A stretch of 64,000 bases of DNA from Bacteroides sp. (GTDB lineage Bacteria > Bacteroidota > Bacteroidia > Bacteroidales > Bacteroidaceae), in contig NZ_JAQVBV010000002.1 of assembly GCF_028690125.1 (NCBI RefSeq), positions 1 through 64,000 on the forward strand, given 5' to 3'. Shown piece after piece: positions 27,621 through 37,704 of this stretch; the first letter of the stretch is position 1; each line of letters starts with the position of its first letter. The position numbers and the translations under genes were made by a program. The notes under the pieces are model-generated. The model made no database searches. It was not told where the DNA came from and saw only the letters and a program-made list of their open reading frames with translations.

Positions 27621-28466
27621 TTACTTTTTTTCTTCCTGTATTTCTTCTTCAGATTCATCTCCTGATTCAACATCGTCTTCTTCCACCTTCTTTTTATCTT
27701 TTATCATCAGAATACTCATCTCATACAATAGATAGAGTGGAATAGCTACTACACTCAGCGTGAAAGGGTCACCCGTCGGAGTAATAATGGCAGACGCTAT
27801 CACAATGATAACAATTGCATGACGGCGATATTTCCGCAGGAATGTTTTATCAACCAATCCCAATAATGAAAGCAACCATGTTACCAGCGGAAGTTCAAAA
27901 GCAAGTCCCATACAAAGTACCAACATCATAAAGTTGTCGATATATGAATTAAGAGACAATATATTTTCAACTTGCGCACTTAACTGATAAGTAGAAAGAA
28001 AACGAAGTGCCAATGGATAAACCATGAAATACCCCAACAGAACGCCGATGAAAAACATCACCGTTCCTAATGTCAGAGCTTTTAACACTCCTCTCCGCTC
28101 TTTGGGATAAAGGGCCGGACTAATAAAACGCCAGATCTCGAAAAAGAGATAAGGCATCGCAGTCACTACCGACATCCAAAAAGCAGTAGACATATGAATG
28201 AAAAAAGGAGCCGCCAGATTAATATTGACCATCTTTACTTCAAAATGTTGAGTAAAGAATTCATCATCCAGATTTAAGCTCTGTCCAATATGTCGTAATA
28301 GATCATAGAAAACGAAATCATTATGGGTAGGACCAAGTATTACACTATCGAATATATAGGGCATAGCAATAAAATAGCCTATCGCTAAAATGAACCAAAG
28401 CCCTATAACCCGACAAAGTACCCAGCGCAATTCTTCCAAATGATCCCAAAAGGTCATTTCCGCCAT
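27621..28466 (-). CDS. tatC: Sec-independent protein translocase TatC
   Basis: TatC is the receptor of the twin-arginine pathway that moves folded proteins across the inner membrane. The 281-residue protein begins with the typical MTFWDHLEELRW motif (the ATG at 28466 gives three residues before it) and has six membrane helices. The conserved loop FEIWRFISPALYPKERR carries the important glutamate, and the last helices hold VTWLLSLLGLVDKTFLRKYRR. The C-terminal tail is unusually acidic (about 250-281, mostly E, D, S and K). It follows tatA by 11 bases. No tatB is present, in line with a minimal TatA/TatC system. Confidence 0.95.
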   Translation of the reverse strand: MAEMTFWDHLEELRWVLCRVIGLWFILAIGYFIAMPYIFDSVILGPTHNDFVFYDLLRHIGQSLNLDDEFFTQHFEVKMVNINLAAPFFIHMSTAFWMSVVTAMPYLFFEIWRFISPALYPKERRGVLKALTLGTVMFFIGVLLGYFMVYPLALRFLSTYQLSAQVENILSLNSYIDNFMMLVLCMGLAFELPLVTWLLSLLGLVDKTFLRKYRRHAIVIIVIASAIITPTGDPFTLSVVAIPLYLLYEMSILMIKDKKKVEEDDVESGDESEEEIQEEKK

Positions 28467-28477
28467 TGTACCCTTCT

Positions 28478-28696
28478 TTACTTAGCTGAGTCTACCGGTT
28501 TGTCGATTTCGTCTTTTGCTTTGTTCAGTTCGTCTTTTGCATCGTTCACACCGTCCTTAAAGCTTTTTACGCCTTTACCCAAACCACGCATCAATTCGGG
28601 GATTTTCTTTCCACCAAAAAGAAGAAGAATAACTAAAGCAATGATAATCCACTCGGAACCGCTAGGCAAAAAGCCTAATAATAATAAGTTTGTCAT
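28478..28696 (-). CDS. tatA: Twin-arginine translocase subunit TatA
   Basis: This 72-residue protein has one N-terminal membrane helix (about 15-28, [15 protein letters not shown]). The TatA hinge and amphipathic helix follow ([20 protein letters not shown]), then a charged lysine/aspartate-rich tail. It forms the pore of the Tat system with TatC, encoded 11 bases downstream. A TatB role cannot be excluded, but the FGxxKxPEL form and single copy favour TatA. A -7 box lies about 50 bases upstream. Confidence 0.93.
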   Translation of the reverse strand: MTNLLLLGFLPSGSEWIIIALVILLLFGGKKIPELMRGLGKGVKSFKDGVNDAKDELNKAKDEIDKPVDSAK

Positions 28697-28746
28697 AGGT
28701 GATATTTATTAATTAATTATTGAGGTTTTATTTCTCTTTGTCTGCG

Positions 28747-28754
28747 CAAAGATA
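28747..28754 (-). promoter_or_regulatory. Promoter -7 box of tatAC
   Basis: On the minus strand TATCTTTG (28747-28754) fits the TAnnTTTG consensus, with a start near 28742 and a leader of about 45 bases to the tatA ATG. The -33 box is unclear. Confidence 0.5.
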
Positions 28755-28855
28755 AGTATTTTAATGAATACTAAATGATGGATGATTGATAATTTGTGTT
28801 ACGAATGGTTGCACAGGCTCATTATCTATCATTCAGTATCCATTTTCGATTGGGT

Positions 28856-31360
28856 TTAGTCTTGATAATATACTCGTTTTACCCGAGTCGATATACTGGT
28901 CAATACTTCATAGGGAATGGTATCCAACTTATCTGATAGCACAGTAATCGGCAGGTCGTCACCAAAAACAATAGCTTGGTCACCCTCCCGACAGTCAATG
29001 TCAGTTACATCAATCATACAGACATCCATACAGATATTGCCTACATAAGGAGCCTGTTTCCCATTCACCAGACAATAAGCATTACCACGTCCCAAATGAC
29101 GGTTTAGTCCGTCCGCATAACCGATAGGCATAGCTGCAATACGCGAAGGACGCGTCAAATGCCCCATACGACTATACCCCACTGTATCTTCTTCAGGCAC
29201 ATCTCTGATCTGCAATATTGTTGTTTTAAGTGTACTAACGTTATGTATAATAGAATTATCTATCGGGCTAACTCCATAAAGTCCAATCCCCAAACGTACC
29301 ATATCAAATTGTGCGTCCGGAAAACGTTCGATTCCTGCGGTATTACAGATATGACGAAGAATCTTATGAGAAAAAGCAGCCTGTAATTCTTGCGATCCTT
29401 TCTCAAACAGTGCAATTTGCTGCCGGGTAAAAGCATCGAATTGTGGTGAATCACTTCCCACAAAATGAGAAAAGACAGAGCGAGGGATAACTGCATTCTG
29501 ATTCTTCAACCGACGTATCAATAACGGTATTTCTTCAATTTCAAACCCTAAACGATGCATCCCCGTATCGAGTTTCACATGAATTGGGAAGTTAGTGATA
29601 CCCTCTTTTTCTGCTGCTTTGATAAGTGCATCCAACAAATGAAAGTTATATACTTCCGGCTCTAATTTATGATCAAACATCGTTTTAAATGCAGTAAGCT
29701 CCGGATCCATAATAATAATAGAAGAAGTAATCCCTGCTTTCCGAAGTTCGGATCCTTCATCTGCCACAGCTACCGCCAAGTAATCAACATGATGTTCCTG
29801 CAATGTTTTTGCTATTTCGTACGAACCCGCCCCATAAGCAGATGCTTTCACCATACAAACCACTTTAGTTTCCGGATGGCGAAACATGGAACGATAATAA
29901 TTCAGGTTGGCTACCATTGCTCCAAGATTTACTTCAAGAATCGTTTCATGGACTTTCAATTCCAATTCTTCCGATACCAGATCGAAGTTAAAGATGCGGG
30001 AACCCTTTACCAGAATTACTTCCGAATAAAGAGCTTTGAAAATATCCGATGCTAACAATGCCTCTGTATTCGGAAAGAAATAGCATTCCGGTGTACCTTC
30101 GAAACGTGCAGCACATGAAGATATTTCAGGTCCCACTCCAATCAGTTTATTGATTTCCCGGTTCTGTATTAATTGTGCTACACGACGATAAAGTGTAGCA
30201 GTGCTTTGCCCTGTTTCGAGAATATCCGATAAGATAAGTGTTCGCTTCAATCCTTTCTTTTCCGAACGACGTACCAGGAAGTCAAGGGCTATATCCAGCG
30301 AAGCCAGATCAGAATTATAACTATCATTGATTAAAACACATCCGTTCTTTCCTTCTTTCACTTCGAGTCGCATAGCTACCGGTTCCAAACGTGCCATACG
30401 TTCCGTAATCTGGTCTGCAGGTGTCATCAAATAAAGACAAGCAGCCAGACAATTCAACGCATTTTCGATAGATGCATCGTCAATAAATGGAATACAAAAA
30501 GTATTATCCATTTCGAGATAACGATAGGAAATGACTGTATGGTCTTCTTTCTTTATAATCCGACTAATATATAAAGGTCGTTCTATATCTCTACGGCTCC
30601 AGGCTATTTCACGTGCTGTCAGCATTGACTTTGCCACACAATTACTAATAAGTTCATTGTCTCCATCGTAAATCACCACATCACAATCTTTGAAAAGAGT
30701 CAGCTTTTCCATACACTTTTCCTGCAATGAAAAAAAGTTTTCTTGATGGGCGCCGCCGATATTTGTCAGAATACCTATTGAAGGTTGTATGATCCGTTTT
30801 AATGCTCCCATCTCTCCCATTTCCGAAATGCCAGCTTCAAAAACACCTAATTCAGCTTCCTCACTCAGCTGCCACACAGATAAAGGAACTCCAATCTGAG
30901 AATTATAACTGCGCGGAGAACGTACAATGCAATGATCAGGACTCAACAATTGATGAAGCCATTCTTTCACAATTGTTTTCCCATTACTGCCAGTAATACC
31001 AATTACCGGTATTTTAAAATTCTCTCGATGTATCTCAGCTAATTTTTGAAGAGCTTTCAAAGGATTGGCAACAATCAAATAATTGACTGAAGATGACTGA
31101 GCATTATCCAGTATCCATTGCCCATTATCTATTGACTTAAAATCCTCTTCGGTAATCACAAAATTACGCACTCCCCGATCATACAAATCTGGTATATAAC
31201 GGGCTCCATTATTTCGTTTCGTTGTCAAAGCAAAAAAGAGAGTTTCTTCAGGGAAGCTCAAAGAGCGGCTATCTGTCAGCAGCCAACCAATAGTAGTTTC
31301 ATATTCTCCCACACGACGGGCACTGATATATTCAGCTATGGATTCAATCGTATACGGCAT
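28856..31360 (-). CDS. murF-alr: Bifunctional MurF ligase/alanine racemase
   Basis: The 834-residue fusion has two parts. Residues 1 to about 455 are UDP-MurNAc-tripeptide:D-Ala-D-Ala ligase, with the ATP-binding loop GITGSNGKT at 121-129, the UDP-binding SRSL and YNSQIGVPLS in the central domain, and NDSYNSD near 330. Residues about 470-834 are a PLP-dependent alanine racemase with the PLP lysine Lys505 (VVCMVKASAYGAGS), DTGMHRLG and the catalytic tyrosine region VGYSRMG. The fusion joins D-alanine supply with its use in peptidoglycan precursors and is known from Bacteroidetes. Its start overlaps the GSCFA gene by 25 bases, so it follows that gene in one transcript. Confidence 0.96.
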   Translation of the reverse strand: MPYTIESIAEYISARRVGEYETTIGWLLTDSRSLSFPEETLFFALTTKRNNGARYIPDLYDRGVRNFVITEEDFKSIDNGQWILDNAQSSSVNYLIVANPLKALQKLAEIHRENFKIPVIGITGSNGKTIVKEWLHQLLSPDHCIVRSPRSYNSQIGVPLSVWQLSEEAELGVFEAGISEMGEMGALKRIIQPSIGILTNIGGAHQENFFSLQEKCMEKLTLFKDCDVVIYDGDNELISNCVAKSMLTAREIAWSRRDIERPLYISRIIKKEDHTVISYRYLEMDNTFCIPFIDDASIENALNCLAACLYLMTPADQITERMARLEPVAMRLEVKEGKNGCVLINDSYNSDLASLDIALDFLVRRSEKKGLKRTLILSDILETGQSTATLYRRVAQLIQNREINKLIGVGPEISSCAARFEGTPECYFFPNTEALLASDIFKALYSEVILVKGSRIFNFDLVSEELELKVHETILEVNLGAMVANLNYYRSMFRHPETKVVCMVKASAYGAGSYEIAKTLQEHHVDYLAVAVADEGSELRKAGITSSIIIMDPELTAFKTMFDHKLEPEVYNFHLLDALIKAAEKEGITNFPIHVKLDTGMHRLGFEIEEIPLLIRRLKNQNAVIPRSVFSHFVGSDSPQFDAFTRQQIALFEKGSQELQAAFSHKILRHICNTAGIERFPDAQFDMVRLGIGLYGVSPIDNSIIHNVSTLKTTILQIRDVPEEDTVGYSRMGHLTRPSRIAAMPIGYADGLNRHLGRGNAYCLVNGKQAPYVGNICMDVCMIDVTDIDCREGDQAIVFGDDLPITVLSDKLDTIPYEVLTSISTRVKRVYYQD

Positions 31361-32325
31361 AGTTCTTTTTCTTTTTGGAAATCTAAGTACGGGTATTTTC
31401 CGTTAAGTCGTTCTATTTTTAACACTATTTGTCCTAAAAAGCGTTGATACGCTTCTGAACCTGGATGAAAAGGCTTATGTGCCAAATCTTGGCAGATGTC
31501 TTTTACAACTGTTATTATTTGTTTTGTTTCTATGGAAAAAAAGGTGTTCGAGAAGCATTCCCACAAGTAACGAACAGTCAATGAGGATGGATGCAACATA
31601 TCATCAGCATAGAAACGGTAATCGCGCAATTCATCAAGTACTATTTCGTAGGAAGGAAAGTAGAACACAAACTTTGGAAATTGTTGTTGCAAATGGTGAA
31701 TAGCCAACAATAAAGTAGCTTTGCTTAACTGGTTAGAATGCAATCCATCACGTATATGTCGGATAGGACTTACCGTAAACAGTATTTTCAAATTCGGATT
31801 CCGCGCTGTCATACTAGTAATAAGTGAAGTATATTCACTCACGATTTCATCTACCGAAAGAAGTCGGCGATTAAAATTACTCTCGGGTTGCTTATGGCAG
31901 TTTGACACAGCCTGTCCTGTTCCTTTCTGCTCATAAACGTAGGCAGTACCGAAAGTCAGAATAACCCATTCGAGTTCTTGAATAGAATGATGAGCACGTT
32001 GCAAACGAACATTTATATTCTGAAGTGTCTCTTCCTGTGTAGATGCAGAAAATGAACCGTGATGCATTGGACTATGCCAATAGTCCTTATATACATATAA
32101 ATCTCCTTCCCGATATTCCTTTCCCTTTAATATTTCAACCAAAGCAGTTAAAACAGAATAAGGATTATAAAGGATGCCGAAAGGATTTACATCCACTCTG
32201 AATTTGCTTTCAGTCAATTGCAACCCCATATTCTCCGCAAAACATGATCCCATTAAGAGTATTTGTCCGGCATGAGTGATAGAAGGCAAACCTGTTGGAA
32301 CTTCAACCTTCGTTTGAAAATCCAT
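31336..32325 (-). CDS. GSCFA domain protein
   Basis: I start it at the ATG at 32325. The frame is open further upstream, but that part is low-quality sequence that crosses a promoter box. The 329-residue product carries the namesake motif LLMGSCFAENMG near its start, with GSCFA in the position of an SGNH-type nucleophile block. It also has LEWVILTFGTAYVYE, LFTVSPIRHIRDG and DDMLHPS with an Asp/His pair late in the protein. The family is an uncharacterised SGNH-like group. The 25-base overlap with murF-alr suggests co-translation and perhaps a cell-wall role, but no substrate is known. Confidence 0.85.
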   Translation of the reverse strand: MDFQTKVEVPTGLPSITHAGQILLMGSCFAENMGLQLTESKFRVDVNPFGILYNPYSVLTALVEILKGKEYREGDLYVYKDYWHSPMHHGSFSASTQEETLQNINVRLQRAHHSIQELEWVILTFGTAYVYEQKGTGQAVSNCHKQPESNFNRRLLSVDEIVSEYTSLITSMTARNPNLKILFTVSPIRHIRDGLHSNQLSKATLLLAIHHLQQQFPKFVFYFPSYEIVLDELRDYRFYADDMLHPSSLTVRYLWECFSNTFFSIETKQIITVVKDICQDLAHKPFHPGSEAYQRFLGQIVLKIERLNGKYPYLDFQKEKELCRIRLNP

Positions 32326-32359
32326 CTTATTTTTCTTTTTTAAATTCTTTATCGCAGGA

Positions 32360-32367
32360 CAAAAGTA
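32360..32367 (-). promoter_or_regulatory. Promoter -7 box of the GSCFA-murF-alr operon
   Basis: On the minus strand TACTTTTG (32360-32367) matches TAnnTTTG, giving a leader of about 30 bases to the ATG at 32325. No clear TTTG lies at -33. Confidence 0.5.
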
Positions 32368-32711
32368 TAATAAAGATATTATTTTACCTACGTTAGATAC
32401 AACTAAATAAGAAAATGAACTAATTTGCCAATTAAACCAACAAAACAAACTTCAGGCTGAAAACCTAATTTAAATTAGTCCAGAGCATTGTCCTAAATAC
32501 ACTGACATTATAAGTTTTTGCTTTGAAAAGGCAGTTCAAGTGCTGTATTGATTTACTTGCCCTTTCAGGGTGCATTGTGATATATCAATTGTTCATAGGA
32601 CGTTGCCCCCAACAGCACTTTCCACCACAGTCAGTGCACACATTCAGCAGGAAGCAGAATCGGTGGGCATAAGAATTTGGCGAAAAGTAGGCACTATCTG
32701 TTTTCTTTTCG

Positions 32712-32719
32712 TATTTTTG
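32712..32719 (+). promoter_or_regulatory. Promoter -7 box of dxs-trkA
   Basis: TATTTTTG at 32712-32719 fits TAnnTTTG and predicts a start near 32724, only about 15 bases before the dxs ATG. The nearest TTTG upstream (32676-32679) is too distant for a normal -33 box. Confidence 0.5.
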
Positions 32720-32738
32720 CACTAAATTTTCTCGAATC

Positions 32739-34682
32739 ATGAAGAATGAACCTACATATAACTTGCTAAACTCCATCAATACCCCCGATGATCTACGACA
32801 ATTGAGCGTAGAGCAACTACCGGAAGTATGTGCTGAACTGAGGCAAGACATTATAAAAGAGCTCTCTTGTAATCCGGGACACTTTGCCGCCAGCCTTGGA
32901 ACTGTAGAACTTACAGTTGCCTTGCACTACATCTACAATACACCTTATGACCGTATTGTATGGGATGTAGGTCATCAGGCATACGGGCATAAGATTCTGA
33001 CAGGAAGACGGGAAGACTTCTTTACCAACCGAAAACTGGGAGGCATCCGCCCTTTCCCTTCACCGGATGAAAGCGAATATGACACTTTCACTTGTGGACA
33101 TGCATCGAATTCTATCTCTGCTGCCCTGGGTATGGCTGTTGCGGCATCTAAAAAGGGAGAAAAAGACCGGCATGTTGTAGCAATTATCGGTGACGGCTCT
33201 ATGAGTGGCGGATTAGCCTTTGAAGGATTAAACAACACTTCTACGACTTCAAACAACTTGCTCATTATCCTGAATGATAATGATATGGCAATCGACCGCA
33301 GTGTAGGTGGGATGAAGCAATATCTGTTTAATCTGACTACTTCGAACCGCTATAATCAACTACGTTTCAAAGCTTCACGTATTTTATTCAAGCTTGGAAT
33401 ACTGAATGATGAACGCCGTAAGGCTCTTATCCGGTTTGGTAACAGCCTGAAATCAATGGCTGCCCAACAACAGAACATTTTTGAAGGAATGAATATCCGT
33501 TACTTCGGTCCGATTGACGGACACGATGTGACAAACCTCGCAAGAGTATTGCGTGATATTAAAGATCTGCAAGGTCCCAAAATATTACATTTGCACACCG
33601 TTAAAGGAAAAGGGTTCGCTCCGGCAGAAAAACATGCTACCGAATGGCACGCTCCTGGTAAGTTTGATCCTGTTACAGGAGAACGTTTTGTTACCAATAC
33701 GGAAGGAATGCCTCCTCTCTATCAGGATGTATTCGGAAATACGTTGGTAGAACTGGCAGAAGCTAATTCTAAGATTTTCGGCGTAACTCCAGCAATGCCT
33801 TCGGGATGTTCGATGAATATACTTATGTCTAAAATGCCCGGACGGGCTTTTGATGTAGGAATTGCCGAAGGTCATGCTGTAACCTTTTCGGGGGGTATGG
33901 CAAAAGATGGCTTACAGCCATTCTGCAACATTTACTCATCGTTCATGCAACGGGCATACGATAATATTATTCACGATGTAGCTATCCAGAACCTCCCTGT
34001 TGTCTTTTGTCTTGACCGTGCCGGATTGGTTGGAGAAGATGGCCCTACACATCATGGAGCATTTGATATGGCATATTTGCGTCCAATCCCTAATCTGACG
34101 ATTGCTTCCCCCATGGATGAACATGAGTTGAGGCGGTTGATGTATACAGCACAGCTACCCGATAAAGGACCGTTTGTGATACGTTATCCACGTGGACGAG
34201 GATTATTAGTCGATTGGGAATGTCCGTTTGAAGAGATTCCGGTAGGTAAAGGAAGGAAACTGAAAGATGGTGATGATCTTGCCGTAATCAGTATTGGCCC
34301 TATTGGTAATAAAGTAGCTACGGCTATTGTCCATGCAGAAGCAGAGTCTGGTAGCAATATCGCTCATTACGATCTGCGATTCCTTAAACCTTTGGATGAA
34401 GAGCTACTGCATGAGGTAGGTCGCAAATTTCGCCGGATCATCACAGTAGAAGATGGAGTGATTCAAGGGGGAATGGGAAGTGCTATTCTTGAGTTTATGT
34501 CCGATCACGAATATACACCGGCAATCAAACGTATCGGACTCCCTGATAAGTTTGTGCAGCACGGCACTGTGAGCCAACTCTACCAACTTTGCGGAATGGA
34601 TGAAAACAGTATAACTAAAGAGCTATTGAATCAATGTGCTCTTCTGCCTATTTCAAGCAAAATAAAAGAACTAACGAACTAG
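32739..34682 (+). CDS. dxs: 1-deoxy-D-xylulose-5-phosphate synthase
   Basis: Dxs condenses pyruvate and glyceraldehyde 3-phosphate with thiamine diphosphate, the first step of the MEP isoprenoid pathway. The 647-residue protein has the usual order. The N-terminal TPP domain holds [21 protein letters not shown], the diphosphate/magnesium motif [16 protein letters not shown] and [10 protein letters not shown]. The second domain holds [17 protein letters not shown], with the catalytic glutamate, and [15 protein letters not shown]. The C-terminal domain has [14 protein letters not shown]. Length and motifs are normal. It is followed after two bases by trkA, so the two are co-transcribed. Confidence 0.97.
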   Translation: MKNEPTYNLLNSINTPDDLRQLSVEQLPEVCAELRQDIIKELSCNPGHFAASLGTVELTVALHYIYNTPYDRIVWDVGHQAYGHKILTGRREDFFTNRKLGGIRPFPSPDESEYDTFTCGHASNSISAALGMAVAASKKGEKDRHVVAIIGDGSMSGGLAFEGLNNTSTTSNNLLIILNDNDMAIDRSVGGMKQYLFNLTTSNRYNQLRFKASRILFKLGILNDERRKALIRFGNSLKSMAAQQQNIFEGMNIRYFGPIDGHDVTNLARVLRDIKDLQGPKILHLHTVKGKGFAPAEKHATEWHAPGKFDPVTGERFVTNTEGMPPLYQDVFGNTLVELAEANSKIFGVTPAMPSGCSMNILMSKMPGRAFDVGIAEGHAVTFSGGMAKDGLQPFCNIYSSFMQRAYDNIIHDVAIQNLPVVFCLDRAGLVGEDGPTHHGAFDMAYLRPIPNLTIASPMDEHELRRLMYTAQLPDKGPFVIRYPRGRGLLVDWECPFEEIPVGKGRKLKDGDDLAVISIGPIGNKVATAIVHAEAESGSNIAHYDLRFLKPLDEELLHEVGRKFRRIITVEDGVIQGGMGSAILEFMSDHEYTPAIKRIGLPDKFVQHGTVSQLYQLCGMDENSITKELLNQCALLPISSKIKELTN

Positions 34683-34684
34683 AA

Positions 34685-36025
34685 ATGAAGATTATTATCG
34701 CAGGGGCCGGTAATGTAGGCACCCACCTGGCTAAATTATTGTCGCGTGAGAAACAGGATATTATCCTAATGGACGATGACGAAGAGAAACTAAGTGCTAT
34801 TAGTTCCAACTTCGACTTATTGACAGTCACCGCTTCTCCTTCCTCCATCTCCGGTTTAAAAGAAGTCGGAGTGAAAGAAGCTGATCTGTTCATTGCAGTC
34901 ACTCCCGACGAAAGCCGAAATATGACTGCGTGTATGTTAGCCACCAATCTGGGAGCTAAAAAAACGGTTGCCCGCATCGACAATTATGAATATCTTCTAC
35001 CTAAAAACAAAGAATTCTTCAAAAAACTGGGCGTTGATTCATTAATCTATCCGGAGATGTTGGCTGCCAAAGAAATCGTATCATCCATGCGTATGAGTTG
35101 GGTACGACAATGGTGGGAATTCTGTGGGGGAGCTTTATTGCTAATCGGTACCAAGATGCGCGAGAAAGCCGAGATACTGAATATCCCACTCAACCAATTG
35201 GGAGTACCGAATATTCCCTATCATGTTGTAGCGATCAAACGTGGAACAGAAACAATTATCCCACGTGGAGACGATGTAGTAAAGTTGCATGACATCGTAT
35301 ACTTTACTACTACCCGCAAATACATCCCTTATATTCGGAAAATAGCGGGTAAAGAAGATTTTGCCGATGTACGTAACGTTATGATTATGGGAGGAAGCCG
35401 GATTGCTGTCCGCACCGCACAATATGTACCGGATTATATGCAGGTCAAAATTATAGATAGCGATATTAGCCGTTGCAACCGTCTGACTGAAATATTGGAT
35501 GACAAAACAATGATTATCAATGGCGACGGACGAGATATGGACCTGCTCGTTGAAGAAGGATTAAAAAATACGGAGGCGTTTGTTGCCCTTACCGGAAATT
35601 CAGAAACAAATATCCTTGCTTGTCTTGCAGCAAAAAGAATGGGAGTTGAAAAGACAGTAGCCGAAGTAGAAAATATTGATTATATCAGTATGGCTGAAAG
35701 TCTTGATATCGGTACGGTCATTAATAAAAAAATGATTGCTGCCAGTCATATTTACCAGATGATGTTGGACGCAGATGTATCTAACGTGAAGTGCCTGACT
35801 TTTGCTAATGCGGATGTGGCAGAATTTACGGTGCCAGAAGGAGCCAAAATCACTAAACATTTGATTAAAGATCTGGGACTACCCAAAGGTACCACTATCG
35901 GTGGTATGATACGCAACGGTGAAGGTATACTAGTAACCGGTGATACATTGATACGCCCCGGGGATCATGTCGTTGTGTTCTGTCTGAGTATGATGATTAA
36001 AAAGATTGAAAAGTTCTTTAACTAA
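34685..36025 (+). CDS. trkA: Trk potassium uptake regulator TrkA
   Basis: I start at the ATG at 34685, right after the dxs stop; the frame upstream overlaps dxs. The 446-residue cytoplasmic protein consists of two tandem RCK units. Each has a Rossmann NAD-binding half (IIIAGAGNVGTHLAKLL at the start and VMIMGGSRIAVRTAQYV near 236) followed by a TrkA-C domain. It binds NAD(H)/ATP and gates the TrkH channel encoded 89 bases downstream. The second glycine motif is the altered form GGSRIA, common in second RCK units. Confidence 0.95.
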   Translation: MKIIIAGAGNVGTHLAKLLSREKQDIILMDDDEEKLSAISSNFDLLTVTASPSSISGLKEVGVKEADLFIAVTPDESRNMTACMLATNLGAKKTVARIDNYEYLLPKNKEFFKKLGVDSLIYPEMLAAKEIVSSMRMSWVRQWWEFCGGALLLIGTKMREKAEILNIPLNQLGVPNIPYHVVAIKRGTETIIPRGDDVVKLHDIVYFTTTRKYIPYIRKIAGKEDFADVRNVMIMGGSRIAVRTAQYVPDYMQVKIIDSDISRCNRLTEILDDKTMIINGDGRDMDLLVEEGLKNTEAFVALTGNSETNILACLAAKRMGVEKTVAEVENIDYISMAESLDIGTVINKKMIAASHIYQMMLDADVSNVKCLTFANADVAEFTVPEGAKITKHLIKDLGLPKGTTIGGMIRNGEGILVTGDTLIRPGDHVVVFCLSMMIKKIEKFFN

Positions 36026-36114
36026 TAATATACCAATGTGGCAATATACCTTATTGGTACATTATTAATTGTATGCCAATTTAGTATATTAGCTAGCATT
36101 GGAGAATTACTTAT

Positions 36115-37566
36115 ATGATCAATTCCAAAATGATATTCCGGATTCTGGGCTTTCTACTCTTGATAGAAACAACCATGTTAATGTGTTGTGGAGGAGTTTC
36201 CTTATTCTATAACGAAAATGACCTGAGCAGTTTTCTTCTTTCATCAGCCATCACTTGCTGTGTTGGATTGCTGTTACTTGCTATCGGAAAGAACGCCGTG
36301 AAATCTCTGAACCGACGTGATGGATATGTTGTTGTCAGCATAGCATGGGTGGCTTTTTCTCTTTTCGGAATGTTGCCTTATTATATAGGAGGATATATTC
36401 CTAAAATAACAGATGCTTTCTTCGAGACCATGTCCGGATTCAGTAGCACCGGGGCTACTATTATGGACAATATAGAATCTATGCCTCACGGAATTCTTTT
36501 CTGGCGTGCCATGACCCAATGGATTGGCGGTTTGGGTATTGTATTTTTCACTATTGCAGTTCTTCCAATTTTTGGTATGGGAGGTATTCAGGTTTTTGCT
36601 GCAGAAGCTAGCGGACCAACTCACGACAAGGTTCACCCACGTATTGGTGTGACTGCTAAATGGATTTGGAGTATTTATGCGGGAATGACAGGTACATTAA
36701 TTCTATTATTGGTATTTGGAGGCATGGGTATCTTTGATAGTATTTGCCATGCTTTTGCAACTACCGGAACCGGAGGGTTTTCTACCAAACAGGCTAGTAT
36801 AGAACATTATCAATCACCTTATATAGAATATGTAATCTCTATCTTCATGTTTCTCTCAGGAGTTAATTTCATGTTACTTTTACTGTTGGTGAATGGTAAA
36901 ATTAAGAAGTTCATTCATGATGCAGAATTGAAATGGTATTTCTTGTCCGTAGTCTTTTTTACTGCATTCATAGCTATCTGGCTTTATGAAACTAGCCCTA
37001 TCAGCATCGAAGAGGCCATCCGTAAGTCATTATTCCAGGTGATTTCACTTCACACGTCTACAGGATTTGCTACGACAGACTATATGTTATGGCCTTCTAT
37101 CTTATGGGGATGTCTCATCATTGTCATGGTCATAGGAGCTTGCGCAGGAAGCACTACCGGAGGTATCAAATGCATCCGTATGGTGATATTAGGTAAAATT
37201 TCCAGAAATGAGTTTAAGCATATCATACATCCCAATGCAGTACTTCCTGTACGGGTAAATAAACAACTGATCTCTCCTTCTGTACAATCAACTGTACTCG
37301 CATTTACCTTCTTATATATAGTGATTATTATTATAAGTACATTGGTCATGATGGGATTGGGAGTAGGATTCCTCGAATCATTAGGTACTGTCATTTCAAG
37401 CATTGGCAACATGGGTCCGGGTCTTGGCCTTTTCGGTCCTGCCTATTCATGGAGTGCACTTCCTGATATATCCAAATGGCTACTTGCTTTCCTGATGTTA
37501 CTTGGACGATTGGAATTATTCACTGTATTATTGCTCTTTAGCTCAGATTTCTGGAAAAGGAACTAA
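36115..37566 (+). CDS. trkH: Trk potassium uptake channel TrkH
   Basis: This 483-residue membrane protein has the four-repeat membrane-pore-membrane plan of TrkH/KtrB. The filter glycines sit in four pore loops: GFSSTGATIM, ATTGTGGFST, HTSTGFATTDY and SIGNMGPGLG. The stretch GACAGSTTGGIKCIRM corresponds to the helix-break region that controls gating. It imports potassium under TrkA control, and the neighbouring gene supports the pairing. A perfect hairpin terminator follows about 60 bases after the stop. Confidence 0.95.
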   Translation: MINSKMIFRILGFLLLIETTMLMCCGGVSLFYNENDLSSFLLSSAITCCVGLLLLAIGKNAVKSLNRRDGYVVVSIAWVAFSLFGMLPYYIGGYIPKITDAFFETMSGFSSTGATIMDNIESMPHGILFWRAMTQWIGGLGIVFFTIAVLPIFGMGGIQVFAAEASGPTHDKVHPRIGVTAKWIWSIYAGMTGTLILLLVFGGMGIFDSICHAFATTGTGGFSTKQASIEHYQSPYIEYVISIFMFLSGVNFMLLLLLVNGKIKKFIHDAELKWYFLSVVFFTAFIAIWLYETSPISIEEAIRKSLFQVISLHTSTGFATTDYMLWPSILWGCLIIVMVIGACAGSTTGGIKCIRMVILGKISRNEFKHIIHPNAVLPVRVNKQLISPSVQSTVLAFTFLYIVIIIISTLVMMGLGVGFLESLGTVISSIGNMGPGLGLFGPAYSWSALPDISKWLLAFLMLLGRLELFTVLLLFSSDFWKRN

Positions 37567-37623
37567 CTGTTTCCAGAAAGCTTTCAAATTTTTCAATCAA
37601 TTGATCATCTTTCTACCAGATAA

Positions 37624-37657
37624 GAAAATGGTGCTGACTCAGGTCAGCACCATTTTC
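37624..37657. terminator. Perfect hairpin between convergent trkH and GDSL genes
   Basis: GAAAATGGTGCTGAC (37624-37638) and GTCAGCACCATTTTC (37643-37657) are exact reverse complements around a four-base loop. The arms are flanked by A-rich and T-rich ends, so it can stop transcription from both sides. Confidence 0.85.
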
Positions 37658-37704
37658 TGCGTTTTATATTACTTCTACATTTACTAATGATAAGGAGGAA
37701 TATT

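Larger units (their letters stand above)
32326..32738. other. Divergent intergenic region between GSCFA and dxs
   Basis: These 413 bases hold the divergent promoter boxes annotated separately and a perfect 14-base palindrome CTAATTTAAATTAG at 32465-32478. The stretch 32540-32700 is less AT-rich than the rest but shows no convincing reading frame or hairpin. Confidence 0.5.

Noticed and set aside
28856..31360. MurF-alanine racemase fusion as a novel protein
   Set aside because: This fusion is an established arrangement in Bacteroidetes, so it is annotated but not counted as a discovery.
32326..32448. 41-residue N-terminal extension of the GSCFA protein
   Set aside because: It crosses a -7 promoter box and has no similarity to the family; the ATG at 32325 is preferred.
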